Source of the DNA: UBA7985 sp002690455 | GTDB taxonomy: Bacteria; Pseudomonadota; Alphaproteobacteria; UBA7985 | Direction: 5' to 3' | Assembly: GCA_965662775.1 (NCBI GenBank) | Contig: CBFIIW010000004.1 | Coordinates: forward strand, 73,597-137,596 | DNA: 64,000 nt | In this document: piece by piece, positions 8,418 through 18,873 of the stretch | Layout: every line of letters starts with the position of its first letter | Numbering within the stretch: the stretch's first letter is position 1 | Notes under the pieces: generated by a model | Databases searched by the model: none | Told to the model about the DNA's origin: nothing | Seen by the model: only the letters and a program-made list of their open reading frames with translations | Position numbers and translations under genes: made by a program

Positions 8418-9341
8418 GTGTCCGAATTTGACTTCATCCGCGAACTGCGGCCGCTTACAGACGCAAACCCGGCGCTATCGCTAGAGGACGACGCCGCGCT
8501 TATCCCCGCGCGCGCTGGCGTTATCTGCACGGACACGCTGGTCGAAAGTCTGCACTTCATCGGGGACGAGCCAGCCGCGGATCTGGCCTTCAAACTGCTC
8601 GCCGTCAACGTTTCCGATCTGACAGCGATGAACGCGCGTCCCACCCACGCCTTGCTAAACCTGAGCCTGCCGGGCGACCGCTGTAATGCTGACTGGCGTA
8701 GTAGTTTCATCGATGGTTTAGCACAGGCGTGTGACGCCTTTGGCCTGCGCCTGCTCGGCGGTGACACCACAGGCAGCCCGCAGGGATTAGTGCTGTCTGC
8801 GACCCTGTTGGGAGACCTCGAAGGCCGAGATGTCTGGCGGCGCGCAGGAGCTCAGCCGGGACAGCAGGTGTGTGTCTCGGGCGCAGTGGGCGCTGGTGCC
8901 TTGGGGCTGCACGACATGCAGGCTGGGCGGACCGAGACTGACTTTGCCCGGCACTATCGCCGACCGAACCCACGGTTGGACCTGCTGGGGCTGGCCGGGG
9001 TTACGGCCTGCGCCGACATTTCCGACGGGTTGATCGCCGATCTGGGCCATATCTGCCGAGCCAGTGGGGTCGCAGCCGATATCGATCTTGCGGCAGTCCC
9101 CCTCGCCAATCCTAACGTCCGGACAGATGCGGCGAAGGCTGCACAGATCACAGGCGGCGATGACTATCGGCTGGTTTTCACCATGGACAGCACCAGCCCC
9201 CTGCCCGTTGACTGCCACCCAATTGGCACCATCATACCCCTCCAAGCCCCGGAAGAAGATGACCTGCCGCGCATCCACCTCTCCGGCGCGCCCGCGCTGG
9301 CTGCCTACATCGGGTCGAGAACCGGTTTCACCCACTTCTGA
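8418..9341 (+). CDS. thiL: Thiamine-monophosphate kinase
   Basis: Phosphorylates thiamine monophosphate to thiamine diphosphate, the active cofactor that the PDH E1 encoded further on needs. The 307-residue protein belongs to the PurM/HypE-like ATP-binding family. LEDDAALI near the N-terminus, VNVSDLTAMNARPTHAL, LLGGDTTGS and ADISDGLIADL mark the ATP and metal-binding loops. GTG 8418 is preferred because AGGGGGA lies about 10 bases upstream and the protein then starts with the usual EFDFI-type segment; a GTG at 8376 would add 14 residues. nusB-thiL adjacency is usual in Alphaproteobacteria. Confidence 0.93.
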   Translation: MSEFDFIRELRPLTDANPALSLEDDAALIPARAGVICTDTLVESLHFIGDEPAADLAFKLLAVNVSDLTAMNARPTHALLNLSLPGDRCNADWRSSFIDGLAQACDAFGLRLLGGDTTGSPQGLVLSATLLGDLEGRDVWRRAGAQPGQQVCVSGAVGAGALGLHDMQAGRTETDFARHYRRPNPRLDLLGLAGVTACADISDGLIADLGHICRASGVAADIDLAAVPLANPNVRTDAAKAAQITGGDDYRLVFTMDSTSPLPVDCHPIGTIIPLQAPEEDDLPRIHLSGAPALAAYIGSRTGFTHF

Positions 9342-9346
9342 TCCGT

Positions 9347-9408
9347 TCAAAACGCGAGAGGAGAGCTGCGCAGCGCGCGTTTGACCCTGGCGCTTGCCTC
9401 TGTCAAAC
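9347..9408 (+). repeat. Three-part inverted repeat in the thiL-ppa spacer
   Basis: Segment 1 (9347-9356, TCAAAACGCG) can pair with segment 2 (9376-9384, CGCGTTTGA) with one bulged A. Segment 2, extended by one base (GTTTGAC, 9379-9385), can instead pair perfectly with segment 3 (9402-9408, GTCAAAC). A perfect palindrome GCTGCGCAGC (9365-9374) sits in the first loop. No T-run follows, so a simple terminator is not supported. The geometry would allow two mutually exclusive RNA hairpins ahead of ppa. Confidence 0.45.
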
Positions 9409-9450
9409 CGCCCGCAGCCAATCCACACATTCTGCAGAGGACTGATCACC

Positions 9451-9975
9451 ATGGACGTGTCCAAAATTTCGCGCGGCGAAAATCCTCCCGTTGATATCAA
9501 CGTCATTATCGAAGTACCGGCAAACTCCGCTGTGAAGTACGAACTGGATAAGGATAGTGGTGCCGTCTTTGTCGACCGCATCCTATTCACGCCAATGTTC
9601 TACCCCTGCAACTACGGCTTTATGCCCAACACCCTCTCCGACGACGGCGACCCGGTCGACGTGCTGGTCGTAGGCCGCCATGAACTGGCGCCGGGTTCGG
9701 TCATCCGCTGCGTGCCCGTAGGCGTGCTAATGATGGAAGATGAGAAGGGTGGTGACGAGAAGATCGTGGCCGTGCCGCACAAGAAGATTGACGCCCACTA
9801 CGACGGTATCAGCACCTACACCCAGTTGCCACAAAATCTGGTCGATCAGATCAGCCACTTCTTTGAACGCTACAAGGATCTAGAACCGGGCAAGTGGGTC
9901 AAAGTCACGGGCTGGGGCGATGAGAAGCAGGCTGCGAAAATGATCGAAGAGGCGATGGCACGCGTCGACGGCTAA
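9451..9975 (+). CDS. ppa: Inorganic pyrophosphatase (family I)
   Basis: Hydrolyses pyrophosphate to phosphate, pulling biosynthetic reactions forward. The 174-residue protein has the family I length. Catalytic acidic residues lie in DDGDPVDVLV, and YNYGF-like PCNYGFMPNTLSDDGDP is intact. ATG 9451 has GCAGAGG upstream at good spacing; an in-frame upstream extension to 9394 is unlike the family. A clear hairpin with T-rich tail follows, so this gene ends the rib-nusB-thiL block. Confidence 0.96.
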   Translation: MDVSKISRGENPPVDINVIIEVPANSAVKYELDKDSGAVFVDRILFTPMFYPCNYGFMPNTLSDDGDPVDVLVVGRHELAPGSVIRCVPVGVLMMEDEKGGDEKIVAVPHKKIDAHYDGISTYTQLPQNLVDQISHFFERYKDLEPGKWVKVTGWGDEKQAAKMIEEAMARVDG

Positions 9976-10010
9976 AGGCGGCCGCTGTCTGCGCTCAGAC
10001 AAACTCGCAC

Positions 10011-10048
10011 AAGCCCCGGGGTCGTAAGGTGCGGCATCGGGGCTTTTA
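10011..10048 (+). terminator. Rho-independent terminator after ppa
   Basis: AAGCCCCG (10011-10018) pairs perfectly with CGGGGCTT (10038-10045) across a 19-base loop, followed by further T residues. It lies about 35 bases after the ppa stop and before the oppositely oriented bamE gene. Confidence 0.7.
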
Positions 10049-10101
10049 GCTGCAGGGCCTATGGAAAAGGTCGCAGGAAAGTTGGGAAGCGAAGAAGCCT
10101 G

Positions 10102-10563
10102 CTATTGGTTAAAGCGGACGGTGCCGAAGATGGTCTGGAACAGGCTCTGCGCTGCCGACCGATCCGGTCCGTATATCGAAGAGCTTGCAGGGTCCGGCTG
10201 CAGATCGGGATTGCCTAGGATGCCATTGGCGACCTGAAAACTCTGTATCAGCCCGTCTTCGTTGAAGACCATGACCACCACGCGCTGATCGATAACTCGC
10301 GGCGGGTTTAGGGGCTGGGGCCGCAGATCCTGCTGGACGTAGTACCAGATATTGGGATCGGCGATGCTGGTCGTGATGGGCAGGCCAAAGCGGTTCTGCA
10401 AGTCCTTCTGGGTGTCGATGCCTTTTCGAATGGTTACAAGGTCTTCGTCGCTCGGGGCGCTGCCCCGCACGTCGATCTGTGCCGTACATCCGCTAAGCAT
10501 AATGCCCGCGGCCAAGAGCAAGAGCGCCAGCAAACCCGCGCGAACCCGTCGCGTGACAGTCAT
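10102..10563 (-). CDS. bamE: Outer membrane protein assembly factor BamE (SmpA/OmlA lipoprotein)
   Basis: Small lipoprotein of the BAM complex that helps insert beta-barrel proteins in the outer membrane. The 153-residue protein starts with positive residues, a hydrophobic stretch and a lipobox LSGC, giving a lipidated C26. The SmpA/OmlA domain follows (LVTIRKGIDTQKDLQNRFGLP, WYYVQQ, VVVMVFNEDGLIQSF). ATG 10563 gives a conventional signal peptide; a GTG three codons upstream is possible. It diverges from the CBP3-like gene with a 56-base shared promoter region. Placement before a bc1 assembly factor and YceD is frequent in Alphaproteobacteria. Confidence 0.88.
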   Translation of the reverse strand: MTVTRRVRAGLLALLLLAAGIMLSGCTAQIDVRGSAPSDEDLVTIRKGIDTQKDLQNRFGLPITTSIADPNIWYYVQQDLRPQPLNPPRVIDQRVVVMVFNEDGLIQSFQVANGILGNPDLQPDPASSSIYGPDRSAAQSLFQTIFGTVRFNQ

Positions 10564-10619
10564 CAAATACACCCCATATCTGTGATCAGCACAGAGAGAA
10601 AAACCATGAGTTCAGTAGC

Positions 10620-11174
10620 ATGATCGGAACACTTCGGCGACTCCTTGGTCGCAAGGCTGAGCCCCACGCGACCACGCCTCGCAACCCGATCGGCCGTCGT
10701 CAGGGTCAAGCCCGGCTCACGGCGATAAAAGCCGTGGCCTTGCAGCCAGTTCTATTCGCACAATGGGGCATTCCGGATCGATTTGACGGCCGCTTTGAGG
10801 CGGTTCTGTTACTGACAGCCGTGGACTTCGCGCGATTGGTCCGGGCTGAGGATACCGCCGCCGCGGATGCGCTGCTTACTGCATTTATGGAGGATGTCGA
10901 ACTGGCACTACAGGCCAGCGGTGTCTCAGACAGCGGCATGCGCAAGAAAATGCGACAGGTCGAAACCAGCGCCTACGCCCGCGTGGCACGCATCGGCGTG
11001 GCTCTGCGCCAGAATGCACCGAGTCAGCCTGAAATTCTGAACAGCATGTTCGGCGGCAGTGAAGACGCCGCACCGCGAGCCACCGCCGACAGGCTGGACA
11101 GTCTTCTGCACGCACTGTACGCCGACCCGGACGGGCTCGCATCCGCAGACGCCCTGATCGCGCGCCTGAGTTGA
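10620..11174 (+). CDS. Ubiquinol-cytochrome c chaperone (CBP3/UQCC1) family protein
   Basis: A 184-residue soluble protein of the CBP3 family, whose mitochondrial members stabilise newly made cytochrome b during bc1 complex assembly. Recognised by the AQWGIPDRFDGRFEAVLLL segment, the FMEDVELALQASGVSDSGMRKKMRQ helix and YARVARIGVAL. The first ~30 residues are basic and variable. Its presence implies that the organism has a cytochrome bc1 complex and is consistent with an alphaproteobacterium. The start ATG at 10620 has only a weak ribosome binding site. The YceD-like gene follows after 6 bases. Confidence 0.83.
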   Translation: MIGTLRRLLGRKAEPHATTPRNPIGRRQGQARLTAIKAVALQPVLFAQWGIPDRFDGRFEAVLLLTAVDFARLVRAEDTAAADALLTAFMEDVELALQASGVSDSGMRKKMRQVETSAYARVARIGVALRQNAPSQPEILNSMFGGSEDAAPRATADRLDSLLHALYADPDGLASADALIARLS

Positions 11175-11180
11175 ATTGAT

Positions 11181-11771
11181 TTGAATCGAGTAAAGTTGAG
11201 CGGCCCAGTGAATAAGAACCGAACTCCTTTGACAGATCCGATCGAATGGCCTCGCGATGGCTGGCGTGACCGCTTGGCCATCTCGGTGGATGCTGCAAAG
11301 ATCATTGCCGAGCAGTTGGACCTCCGCGATGCCCCGCCCAACGTGACTCTGGCCGTTGACGCCGATCTGACCGCGGGTGGAAAGGAACTGGTTTTCCGGC
11401 TCAGGCTCAGTGGCCGCGTGACACAGACCTGCGTGGTGACACTGGACGCCATTGAAACCGAACTGGATGAGAGCTTTATCCGACGTTTCCGAGAAGGTGA
11501 TTTCCACAACGAGTTGGAGGTGAAGATTGCCGCCACCGATGGCGATATCGCGACCCTCAACGAAGACCTCGAAGCTTGGCCCCGGTCGGTGGATGAACGC
11601 CCCAGCCTGCTGGACTTTGTCATCGAGCATTTGGGACTGGTGCTCGACCCCTTCCCGCGCAAGCAGGGGACTGAAGCTGACCCAACTTTATTGCAGGATC
11701 CGGTCGATCAGCCGGAGATCATGAGTCCGTTTGCAGCACTGGCGGCATTAAAGCCCAATTCAGAAGACTGA
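11181..11771 (+). CDS. YceD-like DUF177 protein
   Basis: Up to 196 residues of the YceD/DUF177 family. Family members are usually linked to rpmF and to 23S rRNA accumulation; the bacterial role is not settled. Recognised by the CVVTLDAIETELDESFIRRF segment, the acidic core (EVKIAATDGDIATLNEDLE) and the SLLDFVIEHLGLVLDPFPRK motif near the C-terminus. The start is uncertain: TTG 11181 and GTG 11208 are both in frame and neither has a strong ribosome binding site. The expected downstream rpmF-plsX-fabH genes are absent; trpE converges 8 bases after its stop. Confidence 0.78.
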   Translation: MNRVKLSGPVNKNRTPLTDPIEWPRDGWRDRLAISVDAAKIIAEQLDLRDAPPNVTLAVDADLTAGGKELVFRLRLSGRVTQTCVVTLDAIETELDESFIRRFREGDFHNELEVKIAATDGDIATLNEDLEAWPRSVDERPSLLDFVIEHLGLVLDPFPRKQGTEADPTLLQDPVDQPEIMSPFAALAALKPNSED

Positions 11772-11779
11772 TGCAGCCG

Positions 11780-13312
11780 TCAATTGTTGTCGGACGAGCG
11801 CGCGACTCGGATTGCTTCCTGCGCGGCTCTGAACATCGCTGCTGACTTGTGCTCGCACTCGGCCTGCTCCATCGCGGGAACCGAGTCGGCGACGATCCCG
11901 GCGCCAGCCTGCACATAAAGCTTTCCGTCCTTAACCACGGACGTACGTAAGGCAATGCAGGTGTCCAGTTCACCGGCGGCAGAAATGTAGCCGACAGCCC
12001 CGGCGTAGACCCCGCGCTGGCTGGGTTCGAGTTCGTCGATGATCTCCATGGCGCGGACTTTAGGTGCGCCGGAGACTGTCCCCGCGGGAAAACCGGAGCC
12101 CAACGCAGCAAGGGCGTCAACGTCGTCGCGGACCTTTCCCACAACGTTTGAGGTGATGTGCATCACGTGACTGAAACGCTCCACCACCATTTTCTCGGTG
12201 ACCTCCACCGTACCGATCTGAGCGACCCGGCCAACGTCGTTCCGCCCGAGGTCAAGAAGCATGAGATGCTCAGCCAGTTCTTTGGGGTCGTTTCTGAGTT
12301 CGGTTTCCAGCGCATTGTCCTCGGCCAGCGTCTTGCCACGGGGCCGTGTGCCGGCGATGGGGCGGATGGTGATTTGCTCCTCTCGCACACGTACGAGGAT
12401 TTCCGGGCTGGCACCGACAATGCTGAAATTCCCCATGTTCAAATGGAACATAAACGGTGAAGGATTGACCCGGCGCAGGGCGCGATAAAGCGCGGAAGAC
12501 GGCAAATCGAAATCAGTCTCGAACCGCTGCGAGAGCACGACCTGAAAGATATCTCCCGCGACGATGTATTCCTTAGCAACCTCAACCATCTGTTCGTATT
12601 CAGCAGCGGTGAAGTTGGAGCTGCGTTCAGGCAGGTCCAGCAGGGTTGTCTGCCCTCGGCTGGCGGCTTCACGGTCTTCGGGAACCGGCGCGTGTAGCCG
12701 TGCAGCCAGATGATCCAGGCGCTGTTCGGCCTCAGCGAAGCACGCGGATGGTTCTTTCTCTGCATCGGGCCAGAGCGGTGTAACCAGATAGAGGGTATCA
12801 AAGGCACGGTCGAAGACGATGATCGAGCGCGGGCGCAGCAGCATAGCGTCCGGCACATCAATATCGCGCGGGTTCGCATGGGCCGAGCGCTCGAAGTACT
12901 GCACCATCTCGTAGCCGAAAAAACCGAAAACACCGGCTGACATCGGCGGCAACGGCGCGGGCATGTCAGCACGTGCAGCGTCCGAAAAGGCGCGCAGGCT
13001 GTCCATAGTAGAGAGGGTCTCGGGCTCTGCTTTCCAGACTACTTCGCCTGGTTTGGTGCGATGACCGATCCGTGTTTGCCCGCCGGCGTGATGCCAGATG
13101 CGGTCGGGGTCAATGCCGATAAAGGAATAGCGCCCAAGGCTCTCCCCGCCTTCAACACTTTCGAACATTAAGGAGAGATCGTCGAAAGCGCCGAGCTTAA
13201 GGGCGGCTGCGACAGGCGTTTGTAATTCCGCCGACGCCGTCCGCCACAAAAGGTAACCGCGCCCGGCATTGCGGGCGGTAAGGTAGTCATCAAATGCTGT
13301 GTCTGACGTCAT
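11780..13312 (-). CDS. trpE: Anthranilate synthase component I
   Basis: Converts chorismate plus ammonia (from TrpG) to anthranilate, the committed step of tryptophan synthesis. The 510 residues contain the N-terminal regulatory region with the tryptophan-binding type motif LMFESVEGGESLGRYSF (about 48-64) and the chorismate-binding domain (IAGTRPRGK, LLDLGRNDVGRVA, HITSNVVG, PAGTVSGAPKVRAMEIID, QAGAGIVADSVP). ATG 13312 has GGAAG upstream; the longer frame to 13363 lacks a good site. It lies 81 bases downstream of the PpiD-like gene, and its partner subunit TrpG is encoded about 29 kb away. I see no leader peptide with Trp codons. Confidence 0.96.
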   Translation of the reverse strand: MTSDTAFDDYLTARNAGRGYLLWRTASAELQTPVAAALKLGAFDDLSLMFESVEGGESLGRYSFIGIDPDRIWHHAGGQTRIGHRTKPGEVVWKAEPETLSTMDSLRAFSDAARADMPAPLPPMSAGVFGFFGYEMVQYFERSAHANPRDIDVPDAMLLRPRSIIVFDRAFDTLYLVTPLWPDAEKEPSACFAEAEQRLDHLAARLHAPVPEDREAASRGQTTLLDLPERSSNFTAAEYEQMVEVAKEYIVAGDIFQVVLSQRFETDFDLPSSALYRALRRVNPSPFMFHLNMGNFSIVGASPEILVRVREEQITIRPIAGTRPRGKTLAEDNALETELRNDPKELAEHLMLLDLGRNDVGRVAQIGTVEVTEKMVVERFSHVMHITSNVVGKVRDDVDALAALGSGFPAGTVSGAPKVRAMEIIDELEPSQRGVYAGAVGYISAAGELDTCIALRTSVVKDGKLYVQAGAGIVADSVPAMEQAECEHKSAAMFRAAQEAIRVARSSDNN

Positions 13313-13393
13313 GACACTTCCGGTTGCTCGGTGCGGCAGGCCGGAGCCAGCGGCCGCGGGCATGACGCGACAGCCGGCATCCGGACTGGAGAC

Positions 13394-15409
13394 TTACATG
13401 CCTGCGCTGGTGTTTGCGCCCTGATCGGCGTATTCGCGACCGTCCAGACGAACCTGCCCGTCACCGCCGGACCGGAGGTCAAGGTAGGCATTCAGCCCGG
13501 ACGTAATCGCGCGATCCATGATGAGATCGTTGATGTTGATGCGAACCGTCGCGCGAACCGCCTCGCGGTAAGCACGCTGTAGTTCATCATCGTACTGGAA
13601 GGCGAACTGAGCCTGAATCCCGGCGAGAGCCTCGGCGTCCAGTTCCGCGTTTGCCGCGCGTGCTTCGCGCACCAAAACGACGTTGTAACCAGTGTTGGTA
13701 ACGCCGCCGACAACCTCACCAGCCTCTGCTCCTTTGATCGCTTCAGTCGGGACTGAGAAGCGCAACAGATCGGTCAGCGTCATCCCTTCGCGGTTTTCAA
13801 TGGTTAACCCGGCCTCAGCGGCATAAGCCGTGAAAGCCTCAGCATCCGTCGTACGGGCCAGCACGTCTTCGCCCAGCGCGGACAGCAAGTCGCGGCGCGT
13901 GGTTTCGGTAAAGGAAATTTGCAGGCGCGCCTCGGCTTCGTCGAAAGTCAGGGGCCGGGTTTCTTCGATTCCATCGACGCGCAGGATGAACAGGCCGTCC
14001 TCACCAAAGGAATTGCGGAAACCAGTCTGCCCGACTGTGGCAGAGAAAACCTCGCCCATGATCTTGGCGTTTGTTGGCACACCCTCAACCCGGGCATCCG
14101 GACCGCTCTGGGCCATGTTCCCGGTCACAACAGGAAGGTCGACCTGCGCGGCAGCATCCTCCAGCGACATGGTACCGACCAAGCCATCAAGTTCGTCAAA
14201 GCGGGCGCGCAGGATGGTCGAAGCCTGCGGGCTGGCGATAATCTCGCGCGCGGTGGGACGGTAGTCTTCAAAAGACTGAACTTCGGGCTTCTGAATCTCG
14301 TAGACCTCGATCAGCGTGAAGCGACCACCATCTTCGACCAAATCCAACATGCCGGTATCGGTTGCAGCTGTGAAGGCCGCGTTGATCGCTTCTCTGCCGT
14401 AGGTAATCGGACGCAGGCCAACGTCATTGGGGGCTGAGACGCCTGCTTCGGTGGCCGCGTCTTCAAAGCGCTGCCCCCCGCGGACGGCATCGACAATGCT
14501 CTGAGCCAATTCGCGATCATCCAACGACAATTGCTTGTAAGCCCACTGCGTGCTGACCTCGGCCCGAGCGACATAGTCATCATAGGTTGCCTGCAGATCC
14601 TCATCCGTCACCTCGATGCTGTCGATTAGGTCGGCGGGCGTGAGAAAGATGCCGGTGAAGGCCCGGTACTCTGGACGCTGGTACGCCACTGGTGTTTCAT
14701 CGAGGATCTGCTGCAACTGCTCGATGGTAGGTTCGGGCACATCAACGGTGTCAGGGGAAATAGCCACATAATCGATATCGTAGCGCGCCCAGCGGGCGTT
14801 AAACTCAGCCATGGCGACCGCATCCGGCACCGGCGCAATTGGGGTGCGGGTCTCGTTATCGAACACCAGATCGTCAGCCACGCTGAACAAGCGGGTGGAC
14901 GAAAGCTCCGCAGCAACATCGCGCAAATAGGCGCGCTCGGTCAGCCCTTGGGCTGCCAGCGAGTTGGACATGCGGCGTTCGCTGAACTGCCCCGTCACGG
15001 GGTCAGTGAAAATGCTCTGAACATAAGCGGCCAAGTCAGGTTCGGAGGCGGTCACGCCCAGTTGGTCGGCCTGTGCCTGAAAGGCGACCTGATTCACCAT
15101 TCGGTCTTCGGTACTACCTTTGACAGAAGTAAGCAGGCCAAAGTCCTCGAACTGCTGGGCTGTGGTCAGCGGGACGCCCAGCTGAGTCTCGAAGGACTGC
15201 GCGACCTGATAGAAGGAATTGCGCGCCTCTGTGGCAATCTCCAACTCATTGATCCGCTCACCCCCGGCATTGATGCCAGTGCTGACCCGCGACGAAGTGA
15301 ACAGGCTGATCGAACCCACAATACCTGAGCCGAGCAACAGCACGGCCAAAAGGACCAATACAGCTTTACCTGCTATCGACTGCGCAAAGGCGCGAAGACC
15401 ACCCATCAT
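13394..15409 (-). CDS. PpiD/SurA-like membrane-anchored periplasmic peptidyl-prolyl isomerase
   Basis: A 671-residue protein with one N-terminal membrane anchor (about residues 14-37) and a large periplasmic part. A SurA_N-like chaperone region covers about 45-190 and a parvulin-like PPIase region about 265-390 (STQWAYKQLSL, GGQRFEDAATEAGV, DGGRFTLIEVYEIQKPE). This is the usual alphaproteobacterial PpiD-type gene divergent from tpiA. The parvulin core is weakly conserved, so chaperone function is safer to infer than isomerase activity. The start could be either of two adjacent ATGs (15409 or 15406). It probably shares a transcript with trpE. Confidence 0.85.
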   Translation of the reverse strand: MMGGLRAFAQSIAGKAVLVLLAVLLLGSGIVGSISLFTSSRVSTGINAGGERINELEIATEARNSFYQVAQSFETQLGVPLTTAQQFEDFGLLTSVKGSTEDRMVNQVAFQAQADQLGVTASEPDLAAYVQSIFTDPVTGQFSERRMSNSLAAQGLTERAYLRDVAAELSSTRLFSVADDLVFDNETRTPIAPVPDAVAMAEFNARWARYDIDYVAISPDTVDVPEPTIEQLQQILDETPVAYQRPEYRAFTGIFLTPADLIDSIEVTDEDLQATYDDYVARAEVSTQWAYKQLSLDDRELAQSIVDAVRGGQRFEDAATEAGVSAPNDVGLRPITYGREAINAAFTAATDTGMLDLVEDGGRFTLIEVYEIQKPEVQSFEDYRPTAREIIASPQASTILRARFDELDGLVGTMSLEDAAAQVDLPVVTGNMAQSGPDARVEGVPTNAKIMGEVFSATVGQTGFRNSFGEDGLFILRVDGIEETRPLTFDEAEARLQISFTETTRRDLLSALGEDVLARTTDAEAFTAYAAEAGLTIENREGMTLTDLLRFSVPTEAIKGAEAGEVVGGVTNTGYNVVLVREARAANAELDAEALAGIQAQFAFQYDDELQRAYREAVRATVRININDLIMDRAITSGLNAYLDLRSGGDGQVRLDGREYADQGANTSAGM

Positions 15410-15609
15410 GATAAATTCTGCCTAACGTCTTCCGTGTTGCCGGGGCCGGGATCGTAGAACCGGCCCGACCAACCGTTGTCATTTAGTGATTCAGGCGCTG
15501 CCCCGCAAATTACGGAGTCGCGCCAGTGAACCTTTCGCGTGACAGACCACAATTTCACCGCCTAAACAACCCGGAGCAGCATTTACCAAACCGATGGAAG
15601 ACCCGCCCC

Positions 15610-16347
15610 ATGTTTATTGCTGGCAATTGGAAGATGAACGGAACGATTGAGCAGGCGAGAACGCTGGCCCGGCAGCTGGCTAATCAGCTGCCAACCGGCG
15701 CGCCGACGACGGCGCTGTTCCCGCCCGCTCCACACCTTTCAGCCGTGTTGGCGGAAGTCGCTGAAAGCCCGATTTTTGTCGGTGGTCAGGACTGCTCGCC
15801 CCACGTCCAGGGCGCCCACACCGGCGATATTTCTGCGGGCATGCTCGCGGACATTGGCGCGCGGGGCGTGATCATCGGTCACTCTGAGCGACGCACCAAC
15901 CACGGCGAGACCGATGCGGAAATCCACGCCAAGGTAAGCGCGGCGATGCGGACAGGAATCGGCGTGATCCTCTGTGTCGGTGAAACCCGCGAACAGCGCG
16001 AGGCGGGTGAGGCCGAGGCTGTGGTCCGTGCGCAACTCGCTGCAGGCCTGCCTGACCCGCTCAGCGGTAACGCCGTCACCGTCGCCTACGAGCCAGTCTG
16101 GGCCATCGGCACGGGCAAGGTTGCAACCCGAGACGATATCTCGACCATGCACCGCATGATCCGCGCGTGGTTGCGCGCGCACCGGCCACCGCTGGCCGAG
16201 ACCTTTATTCTCTATGGTGGCTCGGTCAAAGCCGCAAATGCGGACGATGTCTTCGCGGCGGATGAAGTTGGGGGCGCGCTGGTGGGTGGTGCAAGCTTGA
16301 AAGCCGACGATTTTCTGGGGATTATCACGGCTGCCATGAACGCCTGA
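15610..16347 (+). CDS. tpiA: Triosephosphate isomerase
   Basis: Interconverts dihydroxyacetone phosphate and glyceraldehyde 3-phosphate. 245 residues, normal length. Active-site residues are visible: N6 and K8 (AGNWKMN), H91 (GHSERR) and E161 (AYEPVWAIGTG), with the phosphate-binding YGGSVKAAN near the C-terminus. ATG 15610 follows TGGAAG; the frame extends upstream to 15526 but without family similarity. It diverges from the PpiD-like gene across about 200 bases that must carry both promoters; no box is assigned. Confidence 0.97.
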   Translation: MFIAGNWKMNGTIEQARTLARQLANQLPTGAPTTALFPPAPHLSAVLAEVAESPIFVGGQDCSPHVQGAHTGDISAGMLADIGARGVIIGHSERRTNHGETDAEIHAKVSAAMRTGIGVILCVGETREQREAGEAEAVVRAQLAAGLPDPLSGNAVTVAYEPVWAIGTGKVATRDDISTMHRMIRAWLRAHRPPLAETFILYGGSVKAANADDVFAADEVGGALVGGASLKADDFLGIITAAMNA

Positions 16348-16424
16348 ACGCGCTCTACCCTTCCATTCTGGCGCAGGGTGTCCTACCTACGCCCTTGAAA
16401 CGACAAGACAGATGAGTTTGCAGC

Positions 16425-16943
16425 ATGATTATTGGCTTGCTTTTGTCCATTCAGGTTCTGGTTGCCTTCGCGTTGATCGCGATTGTCCTGATCCAGCAGA
16501 CTGACAACTCCGGCCTCGGCCTAGCAGGCGCAGGCGGCGGCGATGCCAGTTCCCTGCTGCAAACACGTGCTTCGGCCAGTTTCCTAACCCGGGCGACCTC
16601 CGGTCTGGCGGCGGCATTCATGCTCGTCAGTCTCGCGCAGGGTATCCTCGCGGGTGGCTACGGCTCTTCCGGCGGCTTCATTTCCAACACGTTGGGTCTG
16701 ACGACTCCAGCGGCGGAAATCGACAATTCGGCGGCCTTTAACCCGATTGTATTCGATGACGCGCCGGGTTCGGGTGACGAAAGCGGCGGTGCGGACACAT
16801 CGAACCTGCTGTTCGACCCGACCATTTCCGTTGGCGATTCGGCCCCTGCATCGAGCGAAACCCCCGCCGATACGGGCTCGGACGCTGCTACCACCGCCAA
16901 TGATGGTGCCGCCACGGATACAGCAACGACTGATTCGCAGTAA
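16425..16943 (+). CDS. secG: Preprotein translocase subunit SecG, with long C-terminal tail
   Basis: Auxiliary subunit of the SecYEG channel. Two hydrophobic helices (about 2-23 and 57-79) bracket the conserved cytosolic loop QQTDNSGLGLAGAGG. Typical SecG is 75-120 residues; here a further ~90 residues, rich in Ser, Thr, Ala and Asp and probably disordered, follow the second helix. The tail keeps normal codon use and runs to the stop at 16943, so it is not an obvious frameshift product. tpiA-secG-pyrG is the common alphaproteobacterial order. Confidence 0.88.
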   Translation: MIIGLLLSIQVLVAFALIAIVLIQQTDNSGLGLAGAGGGDASSLLQTRASASFLTRATSGLAAAFMLVSLAQGILAGGYGSSGGFISNTLGLTTPAAEIDNSAAFNPIVFDDAPGSGDESGGADTSNLLFDPTISVGDSAPASSETPADTGSDAATTANDGAATDTATTDSQ

Positions 16944-17018
16944 CAGCACGGCAGTTCATCACTTCCGGGATGAGACTCTTCTTGCGTCCCGATAACTTTA
17001 TGCGCAAAAAAAAAGCCC

Positions 17019-18650
<1,632 letters not shown>

Positions 18651-18873
18651 ACCCCAGACCGACAACGCGTTTTGAACGGAGGGACGAGCGCTGTGCCCGG
18701 ACGTTATGCCCCCGTGCGGGCGCTTATATGCTTCTCCGGGACTAGGCAGATTTAGCTGTAAAGATTAGAAAATCCTCAGATTGACAAGCGCCACAAACGA
18801 CCTGTTCCAGCCTCGCCCGCGCAGGTAGCGGATCTCGTCGGCCAATGGCTCCTCACAGAAAGAAACCAGCACC

